Below are positions 26,454 to 34,627 of a stretch of 64,000 nt of DNA, piece by piece. This DNA is from Hymenobacter sp. UV11 (GTDB lineage: Bacteria; Bacteroidota; Bacteroidia; Cytophagales; Hymenobacteraceae). The notes below the pieces were generated by a model, which worked only from the letters and a program-made list of their open reading frames with translations, was not told where the DNA came from and made no database searches. The DNA is taken from assembly GCF_004684095.1 (NCBI RefSeq), contig NZ_SRII01000017.1, positions 16,317-80,316 of the forward strand, read 5' to 3'. A program made the position numbers and the translations under genes. The stretch's first letter is position 1; every line of letters begins with the position of its first letter.

Positions 26454-27938
26454 TTACCTTATCCGATACAATCCCAGGCCTGGAGCTGCCTCGATAATAG
26501 CCGCCGCCAACAACGTTTGAAAATCCCGCCGCACCGTGCGCACCGGCGCTGGCAATTGCTCCGCGACCTGACTAGTAGTCAGCGGGCCATTAGCAGCCAG
26601 CAGCCGGGCGATGGCTTGTAGCCGGGCCGTGGCCTTCGGCATCAGCAAAAGCTTAGCAATTCGGGCTTGCGTTCCCAGTCGGTCGAGTGCTTCAGTAACT
26701 GCGCCGCTACCCCCCGGCACGGGCACTACTGTCCGAAATACATCCTCCTCGATAAATTCCGCCTGCCCACCCGGCCGGTACGCCGCCAGGTAGCGCGTCA
26801 CGTTGCGCACGCCCGAACCTAACTCTTCTACCCGCCCCAGCTGCAAGAAGAACTTGGCCAGCGTCGGGTTCTTCGGAAACGGCTGAAAGCCCCGCGGGTC
26901 CAGCGGCCCATGTCCCACCGGGTGATTGGCGTTATCTATCTCCACCCGGTCGGCGTATATGATAAACCGCGATGGCCGCCCGTTCAGGTACTCGCGGTGC
27001 ACCAGCAGGTTAGCTACCACTTCCCGGAAAATCTTATCCCGCAGGCTCACCCGCACCGTGCCTTCCAGGTAGAACGGGTCGGGCAGGTGCTTGGCCACGA
27101 AATCCATCAGGTACTCGTAAGTCTCCACCAGGTTAGTGCGCAGATCCAGCCGGTCGTCATAGCGGTCCATATCGTGGCGGCGTACCAGCGCATCAATCCG
27201 GTAAGCGGGTAACACCGACAGGATAACCTCGTCACGCCCCAGCAGTAGGGCCGCCGCCTGGGTATAGCCCTGCACCCCGGTCAAGGGGTCGGTCTGGTAC
27301 AGTCCCGCGCTGCGTAGCAACTCCTCGTCGTCGAGTAGCAGCCACGGGTGGTCGGTCCGCCGGCTGCGCACCAGCGCCCGCACCTTGTCCAGCAGCCCTG
27401 GCTTGAAATCCTCCAGTCGCAGGTAAGGGAAGATACGTCCCTCCGAATAGTAGCTGCTCTTGCGGACGTAAAACTGGCTGACGCGCCCCTCATCCGTCAC
27501 CCGGAAATCACCCTCGTGCCCCCGGTCAAACACGACTCCGCCCGAGCGGTGCACCTGTGAGCTTTGCGGCACGTACACGTGCAGCAGGAGCACCGGCCCC
27601 AGCCGTACCGGGGTCAGTTCTAGCAGAAACGGCGGTTGCAGCTTCGTCGGGTTATTGCTCAGCGCCACGAAGTCGCGCTGCAGCTGGTCGGCCGCTGCCT
27701 GATCCACGCCCAGCGGCGCGCCATCATTGCCGGCCTCCAGAATCAAGTGCCCGCCCTGCCGGTTCAGAAAGGCGCACACGCTTTCAAATACGTCCCTGGG
27801 TAGCGCGTGCCGGGCCTGCTTGAACTCGATGCTGATGCCTTCGCCCTGCTGTAATAGGCTTTTTAACGCATCCGTAGTCATATCAGCACAAAGATGTTCA
27901 CGGTTGACGTTACGGGCGCGGTTTTGTTGGTTGCTCAA
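26454..27938 (-). CDS. AlbA_2/Schlafen-type ATP-binding transcriptional regulator
   Basis: 494-aa protein with an N-terminal AlbA_2 (formerly AAA_4) domain: GEGISIEFKQARHALPRDVFESVCAFLNRQGGHLILEAGNDG, about residues 33-75. The central region is followed by an HATPase_c_4-like segment (LRDKIFREVVANLLVHREYL, then RVEIDNANHPVG, and GRVEELGSGVRNV). The C-terminal winged helix is TARLQAIARLLAANGPLTTSQVAEQLPAPVRTVRRDFQTL. Such proteins are annotated as putative DNA-binding regulators or helicase-like proteins, some within defence islands; the substrate is unknown. ATG 27881 (MTTDALKSL) is an alternative start. It stands alone among IS elements. Confidence 0.85.
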   Translation of the reverse strand: MSNQQNRARNVNREHLCADMTTDALKSLLQQGEGISIEFKQARHALPRDVFESVCAFLNRQGGHLILEAGNDGAPLGVDQAAADQLQRDFVALSNNPTKLQPPFLLELTPVRLGPVLLLHVYVPQSSQVHRSGGVVFDRGHEGDFRVTDEGRVSQFYVRKSSYYSEGRIFPYLRLEDFKPGLLDKVRALVRSRRTDHPWLLLDDEELLRSAGLYQTDPLTGVQGYTQAAALLLGRDEVILSVLPAYRIDALVRRHDMDRYDDRLDLRTNLVETYEYLMDFVAKHLPDPFYLEGTVRVSLRDKIFREVVANLLVHREYLNGRPSRFIIYADRVEIDNANHPVGHGPLDPRGFQPFPKNPTLAKFFLQLGRVEELGSGVRNVTRYLAAYRPGGQAEFIEEDVFRTVVPVPGGSGAVTEALDRLGTQARIAKLLLMPKATARLQAIARLLAANGPLTTSQVAEQLPAPVRTVRRDFQTLLAAAIIEAAPGLGLYRIR

Positions 27939-28001
27939 TCCTCTTGGTAGTGAGGTGGTCTAATAAATCTGGACAGAATAGGGTCTTATCTTTCCAACGT
28001 C

Positions 28002-28298
28002 ATGAAAGACAGCCATCCACCTGCTAAACGTCGGCGTTATGATGCCGCCTTCCGGGCCGAAGCCTTGCGTTTAGCGAGCGAAAGCCGCTCGACGCAATCT
28101 GCCGCCCGCGCGTTAAACATCAATGCTAAGCTGCTTTACAGGTGGCAAAAAGAAGCGCTTACGCCCGTGGCCGCCGCCCGTGGTGCGGAGCTAGACCCAG
28201 CCACCGCTGCCGAACTGCGCCAGTTGCGGGCCGCCAACCGGCGGCAGGCCCAGGAGCTAGAGATTTTAAAAAAAGCCATTGTTAGTTGCCTGCTATGA
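28002..28298 (+). CDS. IS3 transposase OrfA
   Basis: 98 aa. Helix-turn-helix RRYDAAFRAEALRLASESRSTQSAARALNINAKLLYRWQKEA, then the zipper ELRQLRAANRRQAQELEILKKAI. It is close to OrfA at 61960-62247. Confidence 0.88.
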   Translation: MKDSHPPAKRRRYDAAFRAEALRLASESRSTQSAARALNINAKLLYRWQKEALTPVAAARGAELDPATAAELRQLRAANRRQAQELEILKKAIVSCLL

Positions 28299-28325
28299 GC
28301 GCAGGCTCTCACAGACACCGGACCA

Positions 28326-29244
28326 ATGAGCCGTTACCGCTTTATCGAGGCGCAGCAGGCATCCTACCCAGTCCGTCAACTTTGTCAAGTGCTCAGCGTG
28401 CCGGTCAGTGGATATTATGCGTGGCAACAAACTCAACAACAAGCGATAAAGCAGGGTGCACCTGCTTGGGAAACTGCGCTAGTTAAGGTCTTTGGCGTTC
28501 ATAAACGGCGCTATGGCACGCGGCGCCTGCAGGTCGCCTTGCGCCAAAAGCGCTACCACATCGGACGCTACCGCCTGCGCGCGGCCATGCAGCGGCGGGG
28601 CCTGCACGCGCTGCAACCCAAGGCCTTCACGCCGCGCACGACCGACTCGACCCACGGGCTACGCTGTGCCCCAAACCGACTACTCAACCAGCCCAAGCCG
28701 ACCCAGGCTAATCGGGTCTGGGTCAGTGATATTACCTATCTACCCTTGGCCAATGGTGACTGGGCCTATCTGTGCGCCTACCAGGATGTGGCCAGTAAGC
28801 GCGTGCTGGGCTGGCACGTAATGGCCACGATGCCTGAGGAATTGATTGTTACCGCCTTGCAGCGAGCCTTTTGGGCACAACCGCCTGCGCCGGGCCTGCT
28901 TGTACACTCTTACCGGGGTGGGCAGTATTGCGGCAACGCCTACCGGCAGTTGCTCCACGACCACGAGGCCGTGCGTTCGCAGAGCCGGCGAGGCGATTGC
29001 TACGATAACGCCCAAGCCGAAAACCGACTAAAGGTTTAGGTGTCTCTGGTCCCGCCTTAAAACAGAGGTGCTCGAACTACGCGAGCGGCCCGTTTTTGCC
29101 GACTTAGCCGACGCCCAGGCCAGCGTGGCCGACTATTTTGACTACTATAATCACGAGCGTTTGCATTCCAGCATTGACTATCAGCTACCCTATCTTGCTC
29201 ATCAACAGCTTCTTCAACCTAACACCCTAAACTGTCCAGCGTAA
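28326..29244 (+). pseudogene. IS3 OrfB with insertion/frameshift
   Basis: The 5' 237 codons hold HTH_21 and the first two DDE acids (WVSDITYLPL; the second reads LVHSYRGGQYCG, with Tyr in place of the catalytic Asp). After NAQAEN a short insertion with TAG (29037-29039) breaks the frame. The rest (LWSRLKTEVLELRERPVFADL to the end at 29244) is in another frame. Both the D-to-Y change and the insertion disable it. Confidence 0.85.
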
Positions 29245-29257
29245 TCAGACCACCTCA

Positions 29258-29326
29258 GAATGCGGCCAGACCGTGGCGCAAATCGTGCGCGAGCATGGGT
29301 TAAGCGAGGCGACATTTTACGTCTGG
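29258..29326 (+). pseudogene. Second IS3-group OrfA fragment
   Basis: Reads GQTVAQIVREHGLSEATFYVW, the helix-turn-helix core of an IS407/IS2-type OrfA. It is squeezed between two other insertion sequences. The matching orfB 3' end is at 30913-31216, so this is one older IS3 element broken by later insertions. Confidence 0.7.
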
Positions 29327-30327
29327 TGTCTCGTCCGGCTGTAGCTATACAGATGAAGTTGATAATCCGGCCTGCGCTTTACAGGCCGCGCTGGTAATCC
29401 GGATGGGACTTTACAGCGAGGGAAGATAGCTGGTAGGATTTCTCTGGCCGCCTGGGTTAAGGTCGGGGTAGCGGCTGGCTGATAGTAGTTTTTCCAACGC
29501 CGGACCAGCAGCCCCTCTCGCTGGTGTGTTTGGTTAGGTGTGAGGAAGTCACAGCTACTGTGGGGACGTAGCTCATTGTATGCCTGCACAGCTCGCTGGA
29601 CGAGTTCGTCAGCCTGGGGAAAGCCCAGTAGTGTGCCGCCCAGACCGAACTCGTCTTTCAAAATACCATTGACCCGCTCGGCTACGGCGTTTTCGTACGG
29701 GTCACCACGTTGGGTCATGCTTAGGGCAACCCCGTGGCTTTCCAGGAGCTCCACGTAGTCGCGGGCGGCGTATTGCAGGCCCCGGTCGGAGTGGTGAATC
29801 AGGGGCCGTTGGGGCTGAATGCGCGCGGCAAGCGTTTGGTGTAGCGCCGTCAGGGTGCCGCGTACCGACAGGTCCGGGTGCAAACAAGCGCCCACGATTT
29901 TGTGGGAATACAGGTCCGTAATCAGGCTCAGGTAGGCCCAGCCGGTGAGCAGGCGAACGTAGGTGATGTCGCTAACCCAAACTTGCTCGGCGCGGGTAAT
30001 CACCAACTGGTCAAGCAGATTGGGCCGGCGTAGCAGGATGGGGCAGGTCTGGGTCGTGACGACTCGCCGTTTCCGCCGTCGAATGAGCAGGCCATGGCCC
30101 GCCAGTAAGGCAAACAGGGCGTCACGGCCCAGCTGGGAAGCGTATTCGCCTAGCCGAGGCACGAGCAGATAATAGAGTTTGCGCGTACCCAGACGGGGCA
30201 GGTCGCGTCGAATATCAGTCATCAAGGCCAGTACCAGCCCTTCGAGTAGGGCCTGGGCAGTGGCCCGGCGCTGGTGGTCGTAGAATGCGTTTCGGGTCTT
30301 GCCAAACAGTCCGCAGATGGTCCCCAC
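29317..30327 (-). CDS. IS3 transposase OrfB (DDE integrase)
   Basis: 336 aa. HTH_21 region LGTRKLYYLLVPRLGE, then DDE acids in VSDITYVRL, HHSDRGLQYAA and NAVAERVNGILKDEF, and a C-terminal AYNELRPHSSCDFLTPNQ. The frame runs through the terminal repeat and takes its stop codon from flanking DNA (29317-29319), so the last residues depend on the insertion site. OrfB probably needs a frameshift from OrfA, which ends 27 bp upstream. Confidence 0.88.
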   Translation of the reverse strand: MGTICGLFGKTRNAFYDHQRRATAQALLEGLVLALMTDIRRDLPRLGTRKLYYLLVPRLGEYASQLGRDALFALLAGHGLLIRRRKRRVVTTQTCPILLRRPNLLDQLVITRAEQVWVSDITYVRLLTGWAYLSLITDLYSHKIVGACLHPDLSVRGTLTALHQTLAARIQPQRPLIHHSDRGLQYAARDYVELLESHGVALSMTQRGDPYENAVAERVNGILKDEFGLGGTLLGFPQADELVQRAVQAYNELRPHSSCDFLTPNQTHQREGLLVRRWKNYYQPAATPTLTQAAREILPAIFPRCKVPSGLPARPVKRRPDYQLHLYSYSRTRHQT

Positions 30328-30912
30328 GCCTAGGCGAGGATATTTCTGGCGTATTATTTCGCCGGCCTGGCACCAGCCTTTTTTCGAATATCGATGTGGT
30401 AAGCTGCCTCTGCTTGGTCAATGAGGGTGTGTAAGGCTTCGATTTGCCAGTGCGCTTGCCGCAATTGAGTTGCCAACTCCGCCGCCTCGTTCGTCCCGGC
30501 AGTTGTTTTCAGCGGTGGAGGTGGTCTGGTCATCTCCTGCGCTTGGAAAGCGGTCGCCCAGCCACGCAGGGTACTTTTCAGCCGCAGGTCATACTTGAGT
30601 AGGGCTTCTTCCTCGCTGAGCTGGCCATCGAGTAGCTCGCGCGCAATTTGGTGTTTCTGGGCAGAAGTGAAAAGCTTACGTCGCATGTGAGCATATACGA
30701 CCGTGCCGTACTGCTGAAGCCATCCTTTCAACGTACTCAAACTCATGCCTAATTGCTGAACGACGTCGCTTTGGGGGACACCTGATTCCACTAACTGCAC
30801 TGCTTGGCGCCGGAAGGCAATAGGATAATGCGCATTCTTGCCCAGATGTCTGGGCTGGTTAGGTTGACTCATGCTGCTCGGGATTGGTGTAAAGCCCTAG
30901 CCGGACGAGACA
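29327..30912 (-). mobile_element. IS3-family element with TGTCTCGTCCGGCT ends
   Basis: 1586 bp between TGTCTCGTCCGGCT (29327-29340) and its perfect complement AGCCGGACGAGACA (30899-30912). It carries orfA (172 aa) and orfB (336 aa) on the minus strand and is inserted in an older IS3 relic. It is a different IS group from the TGAGGTGGTC elements. No target duplication is visible. Confidence 0.85.
30354..30872 (-). CDS. IS3 transposase OrfA (two helix-turn-helix segments)
   Basis: 172 aa. The first helix-turn-helix is YPIAFRRQAVQLVESGVPQSDVVQQLGMSLSTLKGWLQQY. A second is in AQKHQIARELLDGQLSEEEALLKYDLRLKSTLRGWATAF. A coiled-coil follows (AAELATQLRQAHWQIEALHTLIDQAEAAY). The start at 30872 lies 40 bp inside the element. 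Confidence 0.85.
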   Translation of the reverse strand: MSQPNQPRHLGKNAHYPIAFRRQAVQLVESGVPQSDVVQQLGMSLSTLKGWLQQYGTVVYAHMRRKLFTSAQKHQIARELLDGQLSEEEALLKYDLRLKSTLRGWATAFQAQEMTRPPPPLKTTAGTNEAAELATQLRQAHWQIEALHTLIDQAEAAYHIDIRKKAGARPAK

Positions 30913-31216
30913 GTTATGGCCGTCCTGCGCAGCTACGCACCGACAATGGTCCCGAGTTCATTAGTGCTCGCCTGCGCGAATGGTGTGAGCAGCAGGGCAT
31001 ATTCTACATTGGATTCAGCCCGGCAAGCCAACTCAAAACGCCTACATCAAGCGCTTCAACGGCTCGTTTCGCCGGGAGTTACTTGATGCGCACTTGTTTC
31101 GCTCGCTAGCCCATGTGCGCCAGCTCGTCGAGGAGTGGATGCACGACTACAACACCCAATGGCCCCACCAAGCCTTGAATTTTATGACTCCCATTAAATT
31201 TAAACAAGCTGCTTAA
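30913..31216 (+). pseudogene. IS3 OrfB 3' fragment
   Basis: Reads RPAQLRTDNGPEFISARLREWCEQQGI, then after a -1 shift at about 31030 NAYIKRFNGSFRRELLDAHLF and LNFMTPIKFKQAA with a stop at 31214-31216. This is the second Asp and the Glu region of an IS407/IS2-type transposase. The shared CTAAACTGTCCAGC near 31277 may mark its right end. Confidence 0.75.
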
Positions 31217-31424
31217 CCTCTGTCTACCACTGGCTGATTGAATGGGGAAGCGTACAATATTACTTAACAAGCCCCGCTAAACTGTCCAGCTTTTGAGGAA
31301 TAGTATAAATCAACTAAATTTCGGAAGAAAAAGTCTTAATATGGCTTGCTAAATATTTTAACTAGCATATGAATTTCTTAACAGGGGTAAGTTCCGTCCA
31401 GTACTGACTGCATCCAGAACAATC

Positions 31425-32399
31425 ATGCGAATCCCAGCCTATCCCCCTGTAATAGTACCGTTAGCAGATGATGTTAAACGCCCTTTATGGTCGGTCATGA
31501 TTCCGACATATAACTGTACTTCTTATCTAAAAGAGGCATTGATCAGCGTCTTACGTCAGGATACTGGTGTAGAGAATATGCAGATAGAGGTGATTGATGA
31601 TGCCAGTACCGACGAGGACGTTGAATCAGTAGTAGCCCTAATAGGTCATGGCAGGGTTCAGTACTTTCGACAAAAAAATAATGTAGGCAGTCTTCATAAT
31701 TTTGAAACGTGCATCAACCGTTCACGAGGTCATTTAGTCCACTTATTACATGGTGATGACCGAGTTGCTTCCGGCTTCTACGAGCAATTCACTCGCGCCT
31801 TTCAGCATTACCCTGAGGCTGGAGCGGTTTTCAGCCATTACGCTTTTATTGATGAGGCTGGGCACCGGACACACCTGCCCTCACTTGAATTAGGAGAGGG
31901 TATATTGCCGGACTGGCTGTTACGCATTGCAGAATATCAACGCATTCAATATGCCTCTATCGTCGTAAAACGCGAAGTTTACGAAAATCTTGGGAGTTTT
32001 TACGGGACAACCTATGGGGAAGACTGGGAGATGTGGGTGCGAATTGCTCGCTATTATCCCATGGCTTATATCCAGGAAACCCTTGCTGAGTACCGAGGAC
32101 ATGCTAATTCAATATCTTCACAAAAGGCCAGGACCGGCCAGCTGATAGCCGATTTAATGCAGGTTATAGCGCGCATTCAGGAGCATCTACCGGAAAAAGA
32201 CAGAAGAAGAATTTTAAAGTTGTCCGGCAAGTATTATGCTCATTTAGGAATAGGAGCGTCTTATCAAGCGTTGCAAGAAACAGGAGACTGGAGCTTAGCT
32301 CAATCGCAGATAAAGCAATGCCTAACGTTGAGTAAACATCCTTATATATACTATTATTTATTCAAGTTTTATCTCAAATACATCCTTAGGATGCCTTAA
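31425..32399 (+). CDS. Glycosyltransferase family 2
   Basis: 324 aa. The GT-A domain starts at WSVMIPTYNCTSYLKEALISVLRQ, with VIDDASTDEDVE and the metal motif LLHGDDRVASGFYEQF (about residues 108-123). The base region is YGEDWEMWVRIARYYP. A C-terminal helical tail follows. It opens the second polysaccharide block, 79 bp before wzm. Confidence 0.9.
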   Translation: MRIPAYPPVIVPLADDVKRPLWSVMIPTYNCTSYLKEALISVLRQDTGVENMQIEVIDDASTDEDVESVVALIGHGRVQYFRQKNNVGSLHNFETCINRSRGHLVHLLHGDDRVASGFYEQFTRAFQHYPEAGAVFSHYAFIDEAGHRTHLPSLELGEGILPDWLLRIAEYQRIQYASIVVKREVYENLGSFYGTTYGEDWEMWVRIARYYPMAYIQETLAEYRGHANSISSQKARTGQLIADLMQVIARIQEHLPEKDRRRILKLSGKYYAHLGIGASYQALQETGDWSLAQSQIKQCLTLSKHPYIYYYLFKFYLKYILRMP

Positions 32400-32478
32400 A
32401 ATTTACCTTAAATGCACCTTTGAGATGCCTTAAAAGCAATATTTATCTTAAATAAAGCTGACTTATCGCTACCGATTT

Positions 32479-33333
32479 ATGCCCATAGAGGAAAGTAACT
32501 GGGATTGGGAAATCGTACCTCAAACCAGTTGGTGGGGGACTAGTCTGGCTGAATTCTGGCAGTATCGCCACTTGGTGACTGGATTAATTCGAAAGGATTT
32601 TCTTTTAAGCTATCAGCAAACCGTTCTGGGACCCTTGTGGGTGCTGCTCCAGCCAATCATGACGATGGTTACTTATGTGCTAGTATTTGGAAAAGTAATT
32701 GGCGTTTCCACTCAGGGCACACCTCCAATCCTGTTCTATCTCGCGGGTATCGTGCTCTGGAACTTATTCAACGACGCTTTCGTCGGCACCTCCACCACTT
32801 TTCGGGACAACGTCCACATTTTCAGCAAGGTCTATTTCCCTCGTTTGATTATGCCGTTTGCCCAGGTGAGCGGGCAGCTGTTACGCTTCTCCATACCATT
32901 TTTGCTGTTGATTCTGTTAATCGGGTTTTACTGGGTGTTCACCCCTTGGCCGGGTCTTTCAACTGCGCCGCTTTTTCTGGTTCCGCTGGTTATCGTCCTA
33001 GTTGCGGCCATCAGCTTTGCGTTAGGCTTGATTTTCTCCGTAATTACAGGCAAATACCGGGACATCACCTATGTGGCGGGGCTGGGTATCCGCCTATTGA
33101 TGTTTTTGACGCCCGTTATCTATCCGGTAAGCTACTTGCCGGAGAAGTGGCGCTGGCTGGCTCAGCTGAATCCCCTGACTACCTTATTTGAAGTCTTTCG
33201 CTTAGCCTTGCTCGGAAAGGGCATGGCAACAGTGCCACAGTTCCTGTACAGCTTCACCTGCACTTTGGTCTTGCTGATAGTTGCCCTGTTGGTCTTCAAT
33301 AAACAGGGAGACAAGCTGATTGACGTAGTTTAG
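32479..33333 (+). CDS. wzm: ABC-2 polysaccharide exporter, permease
   Basis: 284 aa with six membrane helices. The N-terminal amphipathic motif YRHLVTGLIRKDFLLSYQQTVLGPLWVLLQPIMTMVTYVLVFG is characteristic of O-antigen and capsule exporters of the Wzm/TagG/RfbA group. It forms the channel that moves a finished, lipid-linked polysaccharide across the inner membrane with the ATPase encoded 5 bp downstream. Start ATG 32479. Confidence 0.93.
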   Translation: MPIEESNWDWEIVPQTSWWGTSLAEFWQYRHLVTGLIRKDFLLSYQQTVLGPLWVLLQPIMTMVTYVLVFGKVIGVSTQGTPPILFYLAGIVLWNLFNDAFVGTSTTFRDNVHIFSKVYFPRLIMPFAQVSGQLLRFSIPFLLLILLIGFYWVFTPWPGLSTAPLFLVPLVIVLVAAISFALGLIFSVITGKYRDITYVAGLGIRLLMFLTPVIYPVSYLPEKWRWLAQLNPLTTLFEVFRLALLGKGMATVPQFLYSFTCTLVLLIVALLVFNKQGDKLIDVV

Positions 33334-33338
33334 GGGCT

Positions 33339-34619
33339 ATGGCAGCGACTGTTATACAAGTAAAGGGATTGTCGAAGATGTACCGACTGGGAACAACCGG
33401 TACGGGCTCACTGCGGCAGGACCTCCAGCGATGGTGGACTGTTTCTGTCCGCAAAAGAGAAGACCCTTATTTTCAGGTACCTAGTTCGGTCTCTCCAACT
33501 GCCCAACAACAGGTGCTATGGGCCTTACGCGACGTTAACTTCGAAGTGAAAGAAGGGGAAGTATGGGGAATTATCGGGAATAATGGCGCCGGCAAATCCA
33601 CGCTCTTAAAAATCATATCCCATATCGTGCGCCCCACGAGTGGCGTTGTGAGAGGCAAAGGCAAAATCAGCAGTCTTTTGGAGGTTGGCACCGGGTTTCA
33701 TCCCGAGCTGAGTGGCCGGGAAAACATCTTTCTCAGCGGCTACATTCTGGGCATGAGCAAAGCCGAAGTCCGCGCCAAATTCGATGAAATTGTGACTTTC
33801 TCCGGCCTTGAAGGCTTTTTGGATACGCCCGTGAAGCGCTACTCATCAGGCATGTACGTGCGGCTCGCATTTGCAGTGGCGGCCCACTTGGAGCCAGACA
33901 TTCTCATCCTTGACGAGGTGCTGGCCGTAGGCGACACGGAATTTCAGAAAAAGTGCCTGAGTAAAATGCGCGAAGTTTCGCAGAATGAGGGGCGAACTAT
34001 CCTCTTCGTGAGCCACAGTATGCCGGCGGTTCTCAAGCTATGTCAGTGCGGCCTGTGGCTGCAAAATGGCACCGTCAGAGAAAGCGGAGAGGCACACCAG
34101 GTCGTGAATCACTACTTGTTGAGCACCCAGCTCCAGCGAACGGAACAAAGCTGGGCAAACCCCGAAAAAGCGCCGGGCAACGACTACATACGCTTTAAAT
34201 CAGTCGAGCTAGTTCCGCATTTAGTGCTTCCGGATGCGCCCTTGGATATTCGGGCGGCACTGACCATCCGGTTTCGATTTTGGAATTTCACCGAGCAAAC
34301 CTTAATCAGCACGAATCTAGTGCTGTTTTCTACTGCCGGCGAATGCATTTTTGATGTTCCCTCAACTGCCCTCGTCTGCCAGAAGGGCCTTGTCGGCGGC
34401 GAATGCACCATTCCGGGAAATTTTCTCAACGACGGGTCGTACTACATCTCGCTGTACGTGGTTAAGGACACCGATACGTCCCTCTTCGATTACGAAGAAG
34501 CGCTGGCCTTCGAGTTAGAAGACTACCGCGGCGACATAAGCTGGTACGGCAAATGGTGGGGCGCCGTGCGGCCGCAGTTTCCCTTTCAACTCACGCAGCC
34601 CGAGTTGGCCTCGCAGTAA
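33339..34619 (+). CDS. wzt: ABC polysaccharide exporter ATPase with C-terminal glycan-binding domain
   Basis: 426 aa. Walker A GNNGAGKST (80-88), signature YSSGM (168-172), Walker B ILILDEV (188-194) and H-loop His226. After about residue 270 comes a Wzt_C-like beta-sandwich (FRFWNFTEQTLISTNLVLFSTAGECIFDV, LNDGSYYISLYVVKD), which in known Wzt proteins recognises the modified non-reducing end of the glycan. This suggests export needs a terminal cap, and the nearby methyltransferase domains are candidates for making it. Confidence 0.93.
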   Translation: MAATVIQVKGLSKMYRLGTTGTGSLRQDLQRWWTVSVRKREDPYFQVPSSVSPTAQQQVLWALRDVNFEVKEGEVWGIIGNNGAGKSTLLKIISHIVRPTSGVVRGKGKISSLLEVGTGFHPELSGRENIFLSGYILGMSKAEVRAKFDEIVTFSGLEGFLDTPVKRYSSGMYVRLAFAVAAHLEPDILILDEVLAVGDTEFQKKCLSKMREVSQNEGRTILFVSHSMPAVLKLCQCGLWLQNGTVRESGEAHQVVNHYLLSTQLQRTEQSWANPEKAPGNDYIRFKSVELVPHLVLPDAPLDIRAALTIRFRFWNFTEQTLISTNLVLFSTAGECIFDVPSTALVCQKGLVGGECTIPGNFLNDGSYYISLYVVKDTDTSLFDYEEALAFELEDYRGDISWYGKWWGAVRPQFPFQLTQPELASQ

Positions 34620-34627
34620 AAGAAGCC

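Larger units (their letters stand above)
27951..29257 (+). mobile_element. IS3-family element, orfB broken
   Basis: 1307 bp between inverted repeats TGAGGTGGTCTAATAAATCT (27951) and the complement of TGAGGTGGTCTGATTACGCT (29257). orfA is intact, with the A7 slippery run near 28266-28272. orfB is interrupted by a short insertion carrying a stop. The left end lies 12 bp upstream of the annotated start of the AlbA_2 gene. Confidence 0.88.
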
